Positions 34,615-43,797 are shown, numbered from the stretch's first letter. The stretch: 56,218 nucleotides of DNA from Erysipelothrix sp. (GCA_012735275.1 JAAYHR010000013.1:1-56218), one strand, 5' to 3'. The notes: generated by a model not told the origin, from the sequence alone. Made by a program: numbers and translations.

Positions 34615-34841
34615 AGAATAATGAAATGTTTGAAATATGGGGCGATGTTGTTTCCATTAAATCACTAGTTCTTTCAGTAGTAATTTCTGTTGTAACAACA
34701 ATGGGAATGTATTTTATAGCACCAAGTCATGATAAAACTATCGGGCTGTTTTTTGGATTAACCGGTGCTGTTGTAGGTTTTTTAATATCAGCGTTTCTGA
34801 TTAAACCAAAACGAGTTTTCAAAGACCAAGAGAAAGAATAG
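34611..34841 (+). CDS. Small two-helix membrane protein, probable transporter subunit
   Basis: The 76-residue protein has two hydrophobic segments (about 17-36 and 44-64) and a charged tail ending KDQEKE. GAAGGAGAG precedes the ATG. It starts the operon and lies nine bases ahead of a TctA-like permease, the place where a TctB small subunit would be expected, but it has two rather than four membrane segments. A role as small subunit of the carboxylate transporter is inferred from position only. Confidence 0.6.
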   Translation: MKNNEMFEIWGDVVSIKSLVLSVVISVVTTMGMYFIAPSHDKTIGLFFGLTGAVVGFLISAFLIKPKRVFKDQEKE

Positions 34842-34850
34842 GAGCATTTT

Positions 34851-36206
34851 ATGTCATTTGATATTATTATCCAGATGGTTTTAATGGCACTAGCTGCTGT
34901 AATCATCTACACATTTATAGGTTTTATCCCTGGAACTGATGAAACATCTGTATTAATGCCGATAACGTTAGTAATAATCTTATCTGGCTTCGAACCGATT
35001 GTTGTCTTAACATTTTTTATCGCAGCAATTGTGACATTAAACTTAACTAATGCAATACCAACAGCTCTAGTTGGTCTTCCAGGTGGAGTTATGTCAAGTC
35101 CAATGATGGAATCATCATTACTATTAAAAGAAGAAGGCAAATCAGCCTTAGTAATTAAAAAAATGGCAGTTGGCTCACTAATCGGAGTCCTTATCTCAAT
35201 GCCACTAGCTTTAGTCTTAGCAAGTTTACTAGCACCATTTGGTCCAACTTTAACTAAGTTTGCACCGATGCTATTATTCTTAGGAGCGATCTTTTTATCG
35301 CTAATTTCTAAGTATAAGCTATTATCGCTAATCTCAATTGTGCCACTTGCAATCCTATTTATGGCCTTAAGACACCTATATTGGGGACTTGGCGTCGTAC
35401 CAGAAGGAGTTAATATAACTACTTCATTCTTCCTAGGTATTACTATTGGACCACTTTTAATCTCATTATTAGATCTACTTAATAAAGATAAACGTGCCCA
35501 AGTATTAACAACTGAGAAGAAAGTAATTTCAATTCCAAGTGATTCAAGTTTAGCGAAAACATTAAACCCATTTAAGATCGTATCTAAGGATGAAATGAAA
35601 AAAGCTTCGATTGGAGCATTTTTATCAAGTTTCTTATTTGTTTTAAGTCCTGTCGGTTTAACGATTTTATTTGGAGAAACATTAAACAATAAAATTAAAG
35701 ATCCAATTAAAAAAGCAGAATCAACAATAACAACTATGAGTGCAGTTGCGCAAGCGACTTACTTAGCTGGAATTATCATTCCAATTGTCGCGATTGGTAT
35801 TCCATTATCGCCATCATCGATTGGACCTGGGGGAGCACTATATAATGCACCACCAGTTTATACATTAGAAAATAATATTCACCATTTATTATCTGGTTGG
35901 CAATTTCCACTCGCAATCTTTGTCGGTGGCTTAATTGCTGTAGCATTGACTTACTTTATTATTAATCGCTATGCTAGCAAGATGACAAAACTCGTCTTAA
36001 CAAAAATTCCTCATGAAGCAATCTTAGGTTTATTCATTTCATTTATTTTCCTATTAGCTTATATGGATGCAGGATTAATCAATATCTTCGGTGTCGTTCT
36101 AATCGGAATTGTCTGTGGTACCTTAAATAAAAAGGGTGTTAACTACGGAATTCAATTTATGACATTGTATGCAGCACCATTTATCATGACATTATTGGTA
36201 AAATAG
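34851..36206 (+). CDS. TctA-like carboxylate transporter permease
   Basis: This 451-residue protein has about 11 membrane segments. The N-terminal half follows the TctA pattern: GFIPGTDETSVLMPIT near 23, FEPIVVLTFF near 47 and VGLPGGVMSSPMMESSLLLK near 75-94, where TctA has its PG-rich loop and LDG-type motif. TctA proteins take up citrate and similar carboxylates, usually with a TctC binding protein, which is absent here. The mevalonate kinase gene begins one base after its stop. Import of mevalonate or another branched hydroxy acid is a hypothesis from context. Confidence 0.68.
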   Translation: MSFDIIIQMVLMALAAVIIYTFIGFIPGTDETSVLMPITLVIILSGFEPIVVLTFFIAAIVTLNLTNAIPTALVGLPGGVMSSPMMESSLLLKEEGKSALVIKKMAVGSLIGVLISMPLALVLASLLAPFGPTLTKFAPMLLFLGAIFLSLISKYKLLSLISIVPLAILFMALRHLYWGLGVVPEGVNITTSFFLGITIGPLLISLLDLLNKDKRAQVLTTEKKVISIPSDSSLAKTLNPFKIVSKDEMKKASIGAFLSSFLFVLSPVGLTILFGETLNNKIKDPIKKAESTITTMSAVAQATYLAGIIIPIVAIGIPLSPSSIGPGGALYNAPPVYTLENNIHHLLSGWQFPLAIFVGGLIAVALTYFIINRYASKMTKLVLTKIPHEAILGLFISFIFLLAYMDAGLINIFGVVLIGIVCGTLNKKGVNYGIQFMTLYAAPFIMTLLVK

Positions 36207-36207
36207 T

Positions 36208-37146
36208 ATGCGAACAGTCGAAGGAAAATCATTTGGAAAAATCATATTGCTAGGTGAACACTCAGTTGTTTATGGTGAACCAGCAATCGCGATTCCTTTT
36301 CCAAGTGCACTTATAACAACTAAAATTAGTGAAAGTGTCGGTAGCTGCCAGTTAAAATGTTTCAATTACACTGGTGATTTAATGCTGGCTCCCGAGTCAC
36401 TAATTGGTTTAGTTGAATTAATAAAAGAAATAATGAAAAGATTAAAACAAGAATTAAATAATTTTGATATTGAAATTGAATCAACAATCCCAGCTGAAAG
36501 AGGTATGGGGTCAAGTGCCGCTGTCGCAGCCGCTACAGCTCGTGCGCTTTATGCCTACTTTGATCAAGCTTTAAGTGATGAAGAATTATTAGACTTAGTA
36601 TCAATCTCAGAAAAAATTGTCCACGGTAATCCAAGTGGACTTGATGCATCAATTGTTGTATTAGAAAAACCTTTATATTATATTAAAGGTCAAGCCTTTG
36701 AACAATTTGATTTTAACCTTGATGCTTATCTACTAGTAGCTGATACTGGTGAGAAAGGCAACACTAAATTCGCAGTTTCGTCAGTAAAAGACTTTGTTGA
36801 TCGCGATGAAAAAGGTAAAATGTATGTTAGTGACTTAGGACAATTAGTAATCGATGCTAGAAAAGTATTTAATGACCATGATGAAATCGGCTTAGGAAAT
36901 ATTATGAATAAGGTCCAAGCTAATTTAAAGGCACTTGGAGTTTCAAATGAAACCTTAGATAAGTTAGTTAGTGTCGCACTAGCAAATGGTGCCTTAGGCG
37001 CTAAATTAACTGGTGGTGGCCTTGGTGGTTGTATGATAGCTTTAATGAAAAGCGAAGCAGATGCGAAAAAGGTATCACAAGCATTATTGGCCAATGGTGC
37101 CAAAAACACATGGATTACAGAAATGAAGTCAGAAGGAGTGAAGTAA
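36208..37146 (+). CDS. mvk: Mevalonate kinase
   Basis: The 312-residue GHMP kinase begins with GKIILLGEHSVVYGEPAIA, the mevalonate kinase motif, has the ATP loop PAERGMGSSAA (95-105) and ends with KLTGGGLGGCMIAL. It phosphorylates mevalonate at C5 with ATP. The start is one base after the TctA-like permease stop, with GGTAAAATAGT but no strong ribosome binding site, so translation is probably coupled. mvaD follows directly. Confidence 0.93.
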   Translation: MRTVEGKSFGKIILLGEHSVVYGEPAIAIPFPSALITTKISESVGSCQLKCFNYTGDLMLAPESLIGLVELIKEIMKRLKQELNNFDIEIESTIPAERGMGSSAAVAAATARALYAYFDQALSDEELLDLVSISEKIVHGNPSGLDASIVVLEKPLYYIKGQAFEQFDFNLDAYLLVADTGEKGNTKFAVSSVKDFVDRDEKGKMYVSDLGQLVIDARKVFNDHDEIGLGNIMNKVQANLKALGVSNETLDKLVSVALANGALGAKLTGGGLGGCMIALMKSEADAKKVSQALLANGAKNTWITEMKSEGVK

Positions 37147-38109
37147 TTGAAAGCAAAAGTAAGAGCTCATGCAAATATAGCCCTAATCAAATATTGGGGT
37201 AAGGAAGATGAAGTTTTAGCAATTCCAAATAACTCATCATTATCCTTAACACTAGATAAGTTTTATACGGAAACAGAAGTAGAGTTTTCTAGCGAATTTA
37301 CTAGCGATGAGTTTTATTTAAATGGCGTTAAAGATGATGCTACTTTAAGTAAGGTTTCAAACTTTACCGATTTATTCAGAAAATTAAAAGGTATTAATGA
37401 TCGTGTTATAGTCAGAAGTGTTAACTATGTGCCAACGGCAGCGGGCCTTGCTTCATCAGCAAGTGCCTTTGCTGCGCTTGGTAAAGCAATCAATGTGTCC
37501 CTTGATCTAAATTTAAGTGACGAAGAACTATCTACATATGTTCGTCAAGGATCAGGTTCCGCAACTAGAAGTCTTTATGGTGGTTTAGTCCAGTGGACAA
37601 AAGGTAATAGTCATGAAAGTTCAAAAGCAGTCAGAATTGATCCAGCTAACTTTGATATTGGCATGGTTGTAGTTATTGTCAATTCTAAAGAAAAGAAAAT
37701 ATCTTCAAGAGAAGGTATGAAGCAAACAGTATTGACATCACCATTTTATCCAGCATGGCCAAGTGAAGCTGAAAAAGACCTTGATTTAATGAAAGTCGCA
37801 ATTAAAAATCAAGACTTAGAAGCCATTGGTAAGATCGCGGAAAATAATGCCTTAAAAATGCATGCAACCATGATGGCGGCAAATCCGGCTATAATCTACA
37901 TGGAAGAAAAATCAATGCAGGCAATTAGACTAGTTCATGAGTTAAGAGCTGAAGGTATTACAGCTTATTTCACTATGGATGCTGGTCCAAATGTTAAAAT
38001 AATTTGTCAGCTGAGCCAAGCTGAAGTAATAAAAGCAAAATTATTAAAAGAATTTAATGAAGAAGAAATAATTGTAACAGGTGTTGGACCTGATGCGAGT
38101 ATTATTTAA
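37147..38109 (+). CDS. mvaD: Diphosphomevalonate decarboxylase
   Basis: This 320-residue GHMP protein carries HANIALIKYWGK near 8-19 and PTAAGLASSASAFAAL near 96-111, both diagnostic of the decarboxylase. It converts diphosphomevalonate to isopentenyl diphosphate with ATP. The start is TTG 37147, immediately after the mvk stop, with AAGGAG at 37132-37137. A TTG start may keep its level below that of the kinases. Confidence 0.93.
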   Translation: MKAKVRAHANIALIKYWGKEDEVLAIPNNSSLSLTLDKFYTETEVEFSSEFTSDEFYLNGVKDDATLSKVSNFTDLFRKLKGINDRVIVRSVNYVPTAAGLASSASAFAALGKAINVSLDLNLSDEELSTYVRQGSGSATRSLYGGLVQWTKGNSHESSKAVRIDPANFDIGMVVVIVNSKEKKISSREGMKQTVLTSPFYPAWPSEAEKDLDLMKVAIKNQDLEAIGKIAENNALKMHATMMAANPAIIYMEEKSMQAIRLVHELRAEGITAYFTMDAGPNVKIICQLSQAEVIKAKLLKEFNEEEIIVTGVGPDASII

Positions 38110-38122
38110 GGAGTGATATAAA

Positions 38123-39196
38123 ATGATAAGTTCTTGCTCACCCGGGAAACTATTTATAGCTGGAGAATATGCAGTCGTCGAAAAAGGACATTCTTCAATT
38201 TTAATTGCAGTAGATCAATTTATAGAAGTAACTTTAAAAGAAACAGAACATCGTGGTTCAATCCAATCTTATGACAATGCCCCAATTCCGTTTGTTCGTG
38301 AAGATCAAAGAATTGTATTAGACTATCGAGATAATAATCTGTCTTATGTTATATCGGCAATTAATGTCGTAGAAACACTAGCGCTATCCCTCAATAAGGA
38401 ACTACTATTTTACAATTTAGTAATTAATAGTGAGTTGGAAAATGATGCTGGGAAAAAATATGGCTTAGGCTCAAGTGCCGCAGTTACCGTTTCAACTATC
38501 AAAGTATTATGTAAGTTATATCAAATTGAAGTTAGTAAAGATATGTTATTTAAACTTGCAGCAATCGTTCACTTAAGAATTAACTCAAATGGTTCTGGGG
38601 GCGACATTGCCGCATCAGTCTATGGTGGTTGGATCTCATACCGTACTTATGATAAAGCATGGTTAGAAGAACAATCAAAGACTTTAAGTGTCAGTGAATT
38701 AATTCATATGCGTTGGCCTTATTTAGATATTCAGCATTTAAAAGCGCCAGACAATCTTAAGTTAATGATTGGCTGGACAGAAAGTCCCGCATCGACAACA
38801 TTTTTAGTTGATGATATGAACAAGCATCGAAAAGACAATGCTGAATACTATAATGAATTCTTAATAGCTAGTAATGAATGTGTTGATCGTATGATCGATG
38901 CTTTTAAAGCTAATGATTTAAAAACTATTCAAACAGAAATTTTAAACAACCGTAAACTTTTAGTCGATATGAGTGATCGCTTAGGTATTACTATTGAAAC
39001 ACCAAGACTAAAGAAACTCTGTGATCTAGCAATTCAGTATCAAGGAGCTGCGAAATCATCAGGCGCCGGTGGTGGTGACTGTGGTATTGCGATCTTTGAT
39101 CAAGCAGATAATACAGATGAGTTAGTTAAAGAGTGGGCAAAAGATCAAATTACCCATTTAAATATTGAAGTCTATCAAGGAGAAAGTCATGATTGA
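38123..39196 (+). CDS. pmk: Phosphomevalonate kinase
   Basis: The 357-residue GHMP kinase starts CSPGKLFIAGEYAVVEKGH, as in the streptococcal/staphylococcal enzyme. It has the ATP loop KKYGLGSSAAVTV near 111-123 and SSGAGGGDCGIAI near the C-terminus. It makes diphosphomevalonate. AAGGAGTG precedes the ATG. The TGA stop overlaps fni by 8 bases and shows that TGA is a stop in this genome. Confidence 0.93.
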   Translation: MISSCSPGKLFIAGEYAVVEKGHSSILIAVDQFIEVTLKETEHRGSIQSYDNAPIPFVREDQRIVLDYRDNNLSYVISAINVVETLALSLNKELLFYNLVINSELENDAGKKYGLGSSAAVTVSTIKVLCKLYQIEVSKDMLFKLAAIVHLRINSNGSGGDIAASVYGGWISYRTYDKAWLEEQSKTLSVSELIHMRWPYLDIQHLKAPDNLKLMIGWTESPASTTFLVDDMNKHRKDNAEYYNEFLIASNECVDRMIDAFKANDLKTIQTEILNNRKLLVDMSDRLGITIETPRLKKLCDLAIQYQGAAKSSGAGGGDCGIAIFDQADNTDELVKEWAKDQITHLNIEVYQGESHD

Positions 39197-40181
39197 GAAT
39201 AGAAAAGATGAACATGTACGTTTAGCTTTGGCCCAAGTTGATTTAGCGCCAGCTTCTGACTTTGATTTAGTTAGTCTTGAACATGATTCAATTCCTAATT
39301 TAAAAGTTGATGATATTGATCTTACAACCAGTATTGCTGGGATTGATTTAGTCTCACCACTCTTCATAAATGCTATGACAGGTGGTAGTGATAAAACTAA
39401 AGGCATCAATGAGAAGTTAGCTGAAGTTGCTCGCTTAGTAAATATCCCAATTGCATCAGGCTCACTTAGTTCAGCACTAAAAAATCCGGATAATGAAGCA
39501 TCATTTTCAATCTTACGTAAGACCAATCCAGACGGAATTATCTTCGCTAATGTTGGGGCCGAGTATGATTTAAGTGCAGCTCAAAAAGCAGTTGATATCT
39601 TATCGGCAAATGCACTTCAAATTCATGTTAATGTTATTCAAGAAGTTGTAATGCCTGAAGGTGATCGTGACTTTACTAGTTGGAATACTAATATTGCTGA
39701 AATAGCAAAGAGTTTATCAGTACCATTGATAGTTAAAGAAGTGGGCTTTGGAATGAGTAGTGCCTCAATTAAAAAATTAATTAACTTAGGTGTGAAAACA
39801 ATTGACCTTAGTGGTTATGGTGGAACAAACTTCGCTAAAATTGAGAATGCCCGCCGTGAAGACTTCGATATGAGTTACTTAGAAAATATGGGAATATCCA
39901 CAGTACAATCATTAATCAATGCTAAAGACTATTTAAGTGAAGTTGAAATCATTGCCTCTGGAGGTATAAGAAATCCCTTAGATGTAATTAAATCACTAGC
40001 TATGGGTGCATCAGCTGTCGGTATGTCATCATTTGTTTTAAGTAATGTTGAAAAGCATGGAGTCAATAAGACAGTTGAAATACTTAATGCTTGGAACTAT
40101 CAACTAAAGTTAATTATGACTTTACTTGGAGTTAAGAATATTAAAGAATTACAAAAAATTAAAGTAAATATTAAATTATAG
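39189..40181 (+). CDS. fni: Isopentenyl-diphosphate isomerase, type 2
   Basis: From ATG 39189, preceded by AAGGAG, the protein has 330 residues; the track start eight codons earlier has no ribosome binding site. It has the family's MTGGSDKTKGIN motif near 59-70, VKEVGFGMS near 187 and the FMN-binding GGIRNPLDV near 257. It interconverts IPP and DMAPP using reduced FMN. It closes the lower mevalonate operon, which ends in a strong terminator. Confidence 0.92.
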   Translation: MIENRKDEHVRLALAQVDLAPASDFDLVSLEHDSIPNLKVDDIDLTTSIAGIDLVSPLFINAMTGGSDKTKGINEKLAEVARLVNIPIASGSLSSALKNPDNEASFSILRKTNPDGIIFANVGAEYDLSAAQKAVDILSANALQIHVNVIQEVVMPEGDRDFTSWNTNIAEIAKSLSVPLIVKEVGFGMSSASIKKLINLGVKTIDLSGYGGTNFAKIENARREDFDMSYLENMGISTVQSLINAKDYLSEVEIIASGGIRNPLDVIKSLAMGASAVGMSSFVLSNVEKHGVNKTVEILNAWNYQLKLIMTLLGVKNIKELQKIKVNIKL

Positions 40182-40185
40182 TATT

Positions 40186-40221
40186 AAAAAACTTCTATTT
40201 TAAAATAAATAGAAGTTTTTT
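40186..40221 (+). terminator. Terminator after fni (bidirectional)
   Basis: AAAACTTCTATTT pairs with AAATAGAAGTTTT around TAAAAT, flanked by A and T runs. It separates convergent fni and the flavin reductase gene. Confidence 0.87.
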
Positions 40222-40235
40222 CTTTGTTTAATATT

Positions 40236-40778
40236 TTATAGAAAATCGTACATAGCTTTATCTTTTTCAAGCTTTGCTTCAATTTTATAAGTAAGTTCAT
40301 TTGCTAAGTTCTCAATACGCATAGCAATTTCGTCATTAAGTTTTGTATCGGCTAAATCACTAGCTTCAATAAAGACATACTTAGTAATAACATCCATCTT
40401 TAAATAATCAAGGACTGGAATTAAGTGTTGTTGGGCAACTAAGTAGTGACGTGGTGATCCCGCAGTAATAATTAATCCGATTGGTTTTGATTGAAGGGCG
40501 TTAATCGGAATTAAATCTAAGATGTTTTTTAGGACACCTGGAATTGAGGCTTGATAAATTGGTAGGGCAATAACGATACCGTCTGCCTCAATTAATTTTT
40601 CAACGATTAACTTATTATCATTATCATATTCACGATAGTCACGTCCATCGGCAAAACTCATTGTCATATCTTTTAAATTAAGTAATTCAAGGTCGACTGT
40701 ATCAGCAAACTTTAAATTATTTAGGGCCAGGCCAGTTTTACTACCAGCTACTGATCCATTAATTGCGATAACTTTCAT
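40236..40778 (-). CDS. NAD(P)H-dependent FMN reductase
   Basis: This 180-residue flavodoxin-fold protein has an N-terminal phosphate loop (GSVAGSKTG, 8-16) and ALPIYQASIPGVLKN near 74, typical of SsuE/NADPH-FMN reductases. Its ATG overlaps the stop of the flavin-dependent oxidoreductase gene (ATGA), so the two are made together. It probably supplies reduced FMN to that partner. Confidence 0.86.
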   Translation of the reverse strand: MKVIAINGSVAGSKTGLALNNLKFADTVDLELLNLKDMTMSFADGRDYREYDNDNKLIVEKLIEADGIVIALPIYQASIPGVLKNILDLIPINALQSKPIGLIITAGSPRHYLVAQQHLIPVLDYLKMDVITKYVFIEASDLADTKLNDEIAMRIENLANELTYKIEAKLEKDKAMYDFL

Positions 40779-41824
40779 TTATTTTCCTCTTTGAGTTGTT
40801 TAATTCTTCTCTTCACTTCAGGAGCAATTACTTCACCAACAATTCGAATTTGCTCTTTGACGTCTGCATATGGTAGTCCACCAATATCAAGTTGTAGCAT
40901 ATGGCGTTCATTACCATATGTTTGGTATTGATATACCATCTTTTCAATAATTGTCTCAGCTGATCCAACCAGTAGCACATTTCTAATATCTAAAGCAGTA
41001 CGGTATGCCTCTGGGTTAAAGCCATGACCATTAGCTTGTCTTAAGCCGTGATCTAAGTAGCGATAGAAACGCTTGAAGGCAATTTCATCAGTTTCTGCTA
41101 CATGGAATAATCCAGTAATACCAATACGCATATCATCAATATTATCGTGTGTATCTTGAAAGACATTACGATAAGTCATAACAGTATTATTGAAGTGTGA
41201 AACTGGTCCCGCTAAAGTAGCAAGCATCATTGGTACACCTTGAATACCGGCTTTAATCGCACTCTCTGCTGGTCCACCGACCGCACGCCAAATTGGTAAT
41301 TTCTTTTGAACCGGCTTTGGATAAAGCACAGCATTTTTTAAATCAGCACGATAATTACCTGACCAAGTTATTTCCTCTTCATTATTTAATTTTAGCAATA
41401 ATTGAAATTTTTCCTCAAATAGTGCTTCATAATCCGCAAGTTCGTAACCTAAAAGGTGGAATAGTCCAACTCTTGAAGCACGGCCACCAACGATTTCTGC
41501 TCGACCATTTGATAATAAATCTAAAGTCGAAAAGTTTTCATAAACTCTGACAGGGTCAGATGTTGATAATATTGTCGCTGAACTTGACAAAGTGATATTT
41601 TTCGTTTCACGCGCAATTGCCGCTAGTATTAGGGCATGAGCCTGTGATATAAAGTGTTCCTGGTGACTCTCACCAACTGCGAAAACATCTAAGCCATATT
41701 GATCAGCTAGTTTAGCTGCCCCAATTATTTCTTCAATTCTATCTTGTTCACTAATTATTTCTCCGTTTTCAGCATTAGATGAGTAATCACCTAATGTGTA
41801 TAATCCTATTTTAAATTCTTCCAT
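40775..41824 (-). CDS. LLM-class flavin-dependent oxidoreductase
   Basis: The 349-residue bacterial-luciferase-like protein has VGESHQEHF near 46, SSATILSTSDPVRVYE near 80 and ELVGG-type EIVGGRASRVG near 109. Such proteins use reduced FMN or F420; with an FMN reductase directly downstream, FMNH2 is likely. The substrate is unknown; oxidation of a sulfonate, amine or aldehyde is possible. GGAGTG precedes the ATG. Confidence 0.86.
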   Translation of the reverse strand: MEEFKIGLYTLGDYSSNAENGEIISEQDRIEEIIGAAKLADQYGLDVFAVGESHQEHFISQAHALILAAIARETKNITLSSSATILSTSDPVRVYENFSTLDLLSNGRAEIVGGRASRVGLFHLLGYELADYEALFEEKFQLLLKLNNEEEITWSGNYRADLKNAVLYPKPVQKKLPIWRAVGGPAESAIKAGIQGVPMMLATLAGPVSHFNNTVMTYRNVFQDTHDNIDDMRIGITGLFHVAETDEIAFKRFYRYLDHGLRQANGHGFNPEAYRTALDIRNVLLVGSAETIIEKMVYQYQTYGNERHMLQLDIGGLPYADVKEQIRIVGEVIAPEVKRRIKQLKEENK

Positions 41825-41958
41825 ACTTATTCACTCCAAACTTAATCTATAATATTACGAATTCAAAACAATTTCAAGTTAAATACTTATGCCGCGTATT
41901 CAAGTAATAGATTTATAATGAAACATAGCCTATAATAGAGCAATAAAGGAGAATGATG

Positions 41959-42612
41959 ATGAATATATATATTGTTAGACATGGTCAAACTGAATTTAAC
42001 CGCGATTATAAAATGCAAGGATGGTTAGATAGTCCCTTACTTCCCGAAAGTTTAGATTTAGCGCATCAAACCGGGCAAGGTTTTAAACTAGACGAAATTG
42101 ACTTTGATAAAGTTTATGCATCTGATGCCCCACGTGCGATAATTACGGCTGAGAATATTATTAAAGGAATGGAAGCTGATTTTCTAGTTCACCAAGAGCC
42201 TTTAATTAAAGAAATGAATTTTGGTCAAGCTGAAGGTCGGGATATTGAAATGGTCTGGAACCGCGTTGCTCAGCAATTTGGTTATAAAGATCGTGATGAT
42301 TTATATAGTCAAAAAGACTCTAGTGAACGACTAGATCTGTTACATCAAAATGAAGATTTTAATGAAGCTGAATCGCTTCTTGAATTCCATCAACGAATTG
42401 CCAGTGGCTTAGCGAATATTGTTGAGGCAAGTAGAAATGAAAACCATAAAAATGTTTTAGTGGTTGCGCATGGCTTAACAATTCTGGGTTTATTAAAACA
42501 TGCGGGCTGGCAAGATTCTGCATCAATGAGTTTCTCAAACCTAAGTATTTCAATTATTAATGCCAGTGACGAATATGCAGTTAAGTCAGTAAATAAATCA
42601 TATATTGAATAA
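41959..42612 (+). CDS. Histidine phosphatase-family protein
   Basis: The protein has the phosphoglycerate-mutase-like motif IVRHGQTEFN near residue 5 and a distal VVAHGLTILG. The track start at 41953 lies one base after the AGGAG site; of three consecutive ATG codons the third, 41959, has the best spacing (7), giving 217 residues. It is probably a phosphatase rather than a mutase; the substrate is unknown. It overlaps the track form of the next gene but not the corrected one. Confidence 0.85.
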   Translation: MNIYIVRHGQTEFNRDYKMQGWLDSPLLPESLDLAHQTGQGFKLDEIDFDKVYASDAPRAIITAENIIKGMEADFLVHQEPLIKEMNFGQAEGRDIEMVWNRVAQQFGYKDRDDLYSQKDSSERLDLLHQNEDFNEAESLLEFHQRIASGLANIVEASRNENHKNVLVVAHGLTILGLLKHAGWQDSASMSFSNLSISIINASDEYAVKSVNKSYIE

Positions 42613-42631
42613 TTATTTTAATGGAGGCTTT

Positions 42632-43102
42632 ATGAAAAAAATAATCATAATAATATTTTTACTAATAAGTCTAATTGCCTGTGCTAAGGAACACCCAGCC
42701 GAAAATAAGACAGCTTTAATCTGTGTTGGTGAAATATCAGGCCTTAGTGGATCAAGTATGACCTCTACTTATAATTTAGTTGATAAGGAGCTCGTTGGCT
42801 ATGAGGTTGTTCAAAGGATTCCCTTTGAATTAACTGAAGCTTATGTTGAAGGTGCTAGTGTTGCGGAAGTCATTGCCAATACCATGGAGTTATATAAGAA
42901 CTGGCAGGCAGATCAACTTGAGTATTTAGTTACGGCCGAAGATGATAATTTTATCCATAACTTAAAAATAGCGGACATAAAAAAAGCCAGCCAATTAGAA
43001 CTGCAAGCAATTGGTCTTGGCTTAGATGCTGATGATAATTTTGATCCGGAAATTATTAAAAACTCAGCGGAAGCAAATGGCTTAGTCTGTGAATATAAAT
43101 AA
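42632..43102 (+). CDS. Small lipoprotein of unknown function
   Basis: From ATG 42632, preceded by GGAGG, the protein has 156 residues with a lipoprotein signal peptide (lipobox LIAC near residue 17). The track start nine codons earlier lacks a ribosome binding site. The mature part is acidic with no family I recognise; its pattern of alternating strands around TSTYNLVDKELVGYEVVQ faintly recalls small YehR/DUF1307-like lipoproteins, but this is not firm. Confidence 0.75.
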   Translation: MKKIIIIIFLLISLIACAKEHPAENKTALICVGEISGLSGSSMTSTYNLVDKELVGYEVVQRIPFELTEAYVEGASVAEVIANTMELYKNWQADQLEYLVTAEDDNFIHNLKIADIKKASQLELQAIGLGLDADDNFDPEIIKNSAEANGLVCEYK

Positions 43103-43108
43103 TCAAAG

Positions 43109-43137
43109 CATCAGCTAATCTAGTTGATGTTTTTTTT
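43109..43137 (+). terminator. Terminator after the lipoprotein gene
   Basis: CATCAGCTA (43109-43117) pairs with TAGTTGATG (43121-43129) with one G-T pair, followed by T8. It overlaps the stop codon of the convergent repressor gene. Confidence 0.8.
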
Positions 43138-43723
43138 AGAAGTCATGTTTAGCATATAATACTTTTCCAATAATTTTAATTGGGATTTCCATTACTTCTG
43201 CTTCAGAAAAATAACGGGCTTTAACATTTGGATTAGCCGCTTCTAAGATAAGCGTCTGGTCCTTTTTAATTACTCTTTTAACCGTTGCTTCTTCACCATT
43301 AATTAAGACAACCGCAATTGAGCCAGAATCAACGTCATCAACTTCCTTAACATAAATTAGTGAGTCAGGAAATATTTTCGCATCAATCATAGAATCACCA
43401 GTTACTCTTAAAAAGTAATCACCACGTTTGGCGTCCATTGAAGATACTAAAACATAGTCTTCAATATTCTCAACCGCATTAAGGTTATAGCCGGCCTTTA
43501 CAACCCCTAAGATTGGTTTGACTAGATCATATTTTAGGTAGTCATCGACATCAATATCTAAGAATTCCGATAACCTTTTTTTAGTTTGTGTATTTAATGA
43601 TTTTATTTCGCCTGATTCCCAACGACTTAGTGTTGCTTGCGATACGCCAATTTCACTAGCGAACTCTGCATTAGTTAAATTAGAAGCATACTTAAAATAT
43701 CCGATTAAGTCTTGTAATGTCAT
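43136..43723 (-). CDS. LexA-like HTH-S24 repressor (HdiR type)
   Basis: The 195-residue protein joins an XRE HTH (about 15-60, with IGVSQATLSRWESG) to an S24 peptidase domain. The self-cleavage residues are present: the A77-G78 bond in VKAGYN, nucleophile Ser111 in GDSMID and Lys149 in ATVKR. It should cut itself after DNA damage with RecA help. ATG 43723 is chosen over the TTG one codon earlier for its spacing to GAGGTG. It is divergent from a Y-family polymerase gene whose promoter carries a large inverted repeat. This matches HdiR-type local SOS control. Confidence 0.88.
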   Translation of the reverse strand: MTLQDLIGYFKYASNLTNAEFASEIGVSQATLSRWESGEIKSLNTQTKKRLSEFLDIDVDDYLKYDLVKPILGVVKAGYNLNAVENIEDYVLVSSMDAKRGDYFLRVTGDSMIDAKIFPDSLIYVKEVDDVDSGSIAVVLINGEEATVKRVIKKDQTLILEAANPNVKARYFSEAEVMEIPIKIIGKVLYAKHDF

Positions 43724-43797
43724 CAAATCACCTCATAACTATTATAACGCATTTATTAATAATCCGTAACTTATATTATAAAATTAGTAATAAGTAG

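Noticed and set aside
34907-35689. 260-residue minus-strand ORF opposite the TctA-like permease
   Set aside because: Hydrophobic genes with regular codon use often give long antisense frames. This one has no ribosome binding site and its composition is unlike a natural protein.
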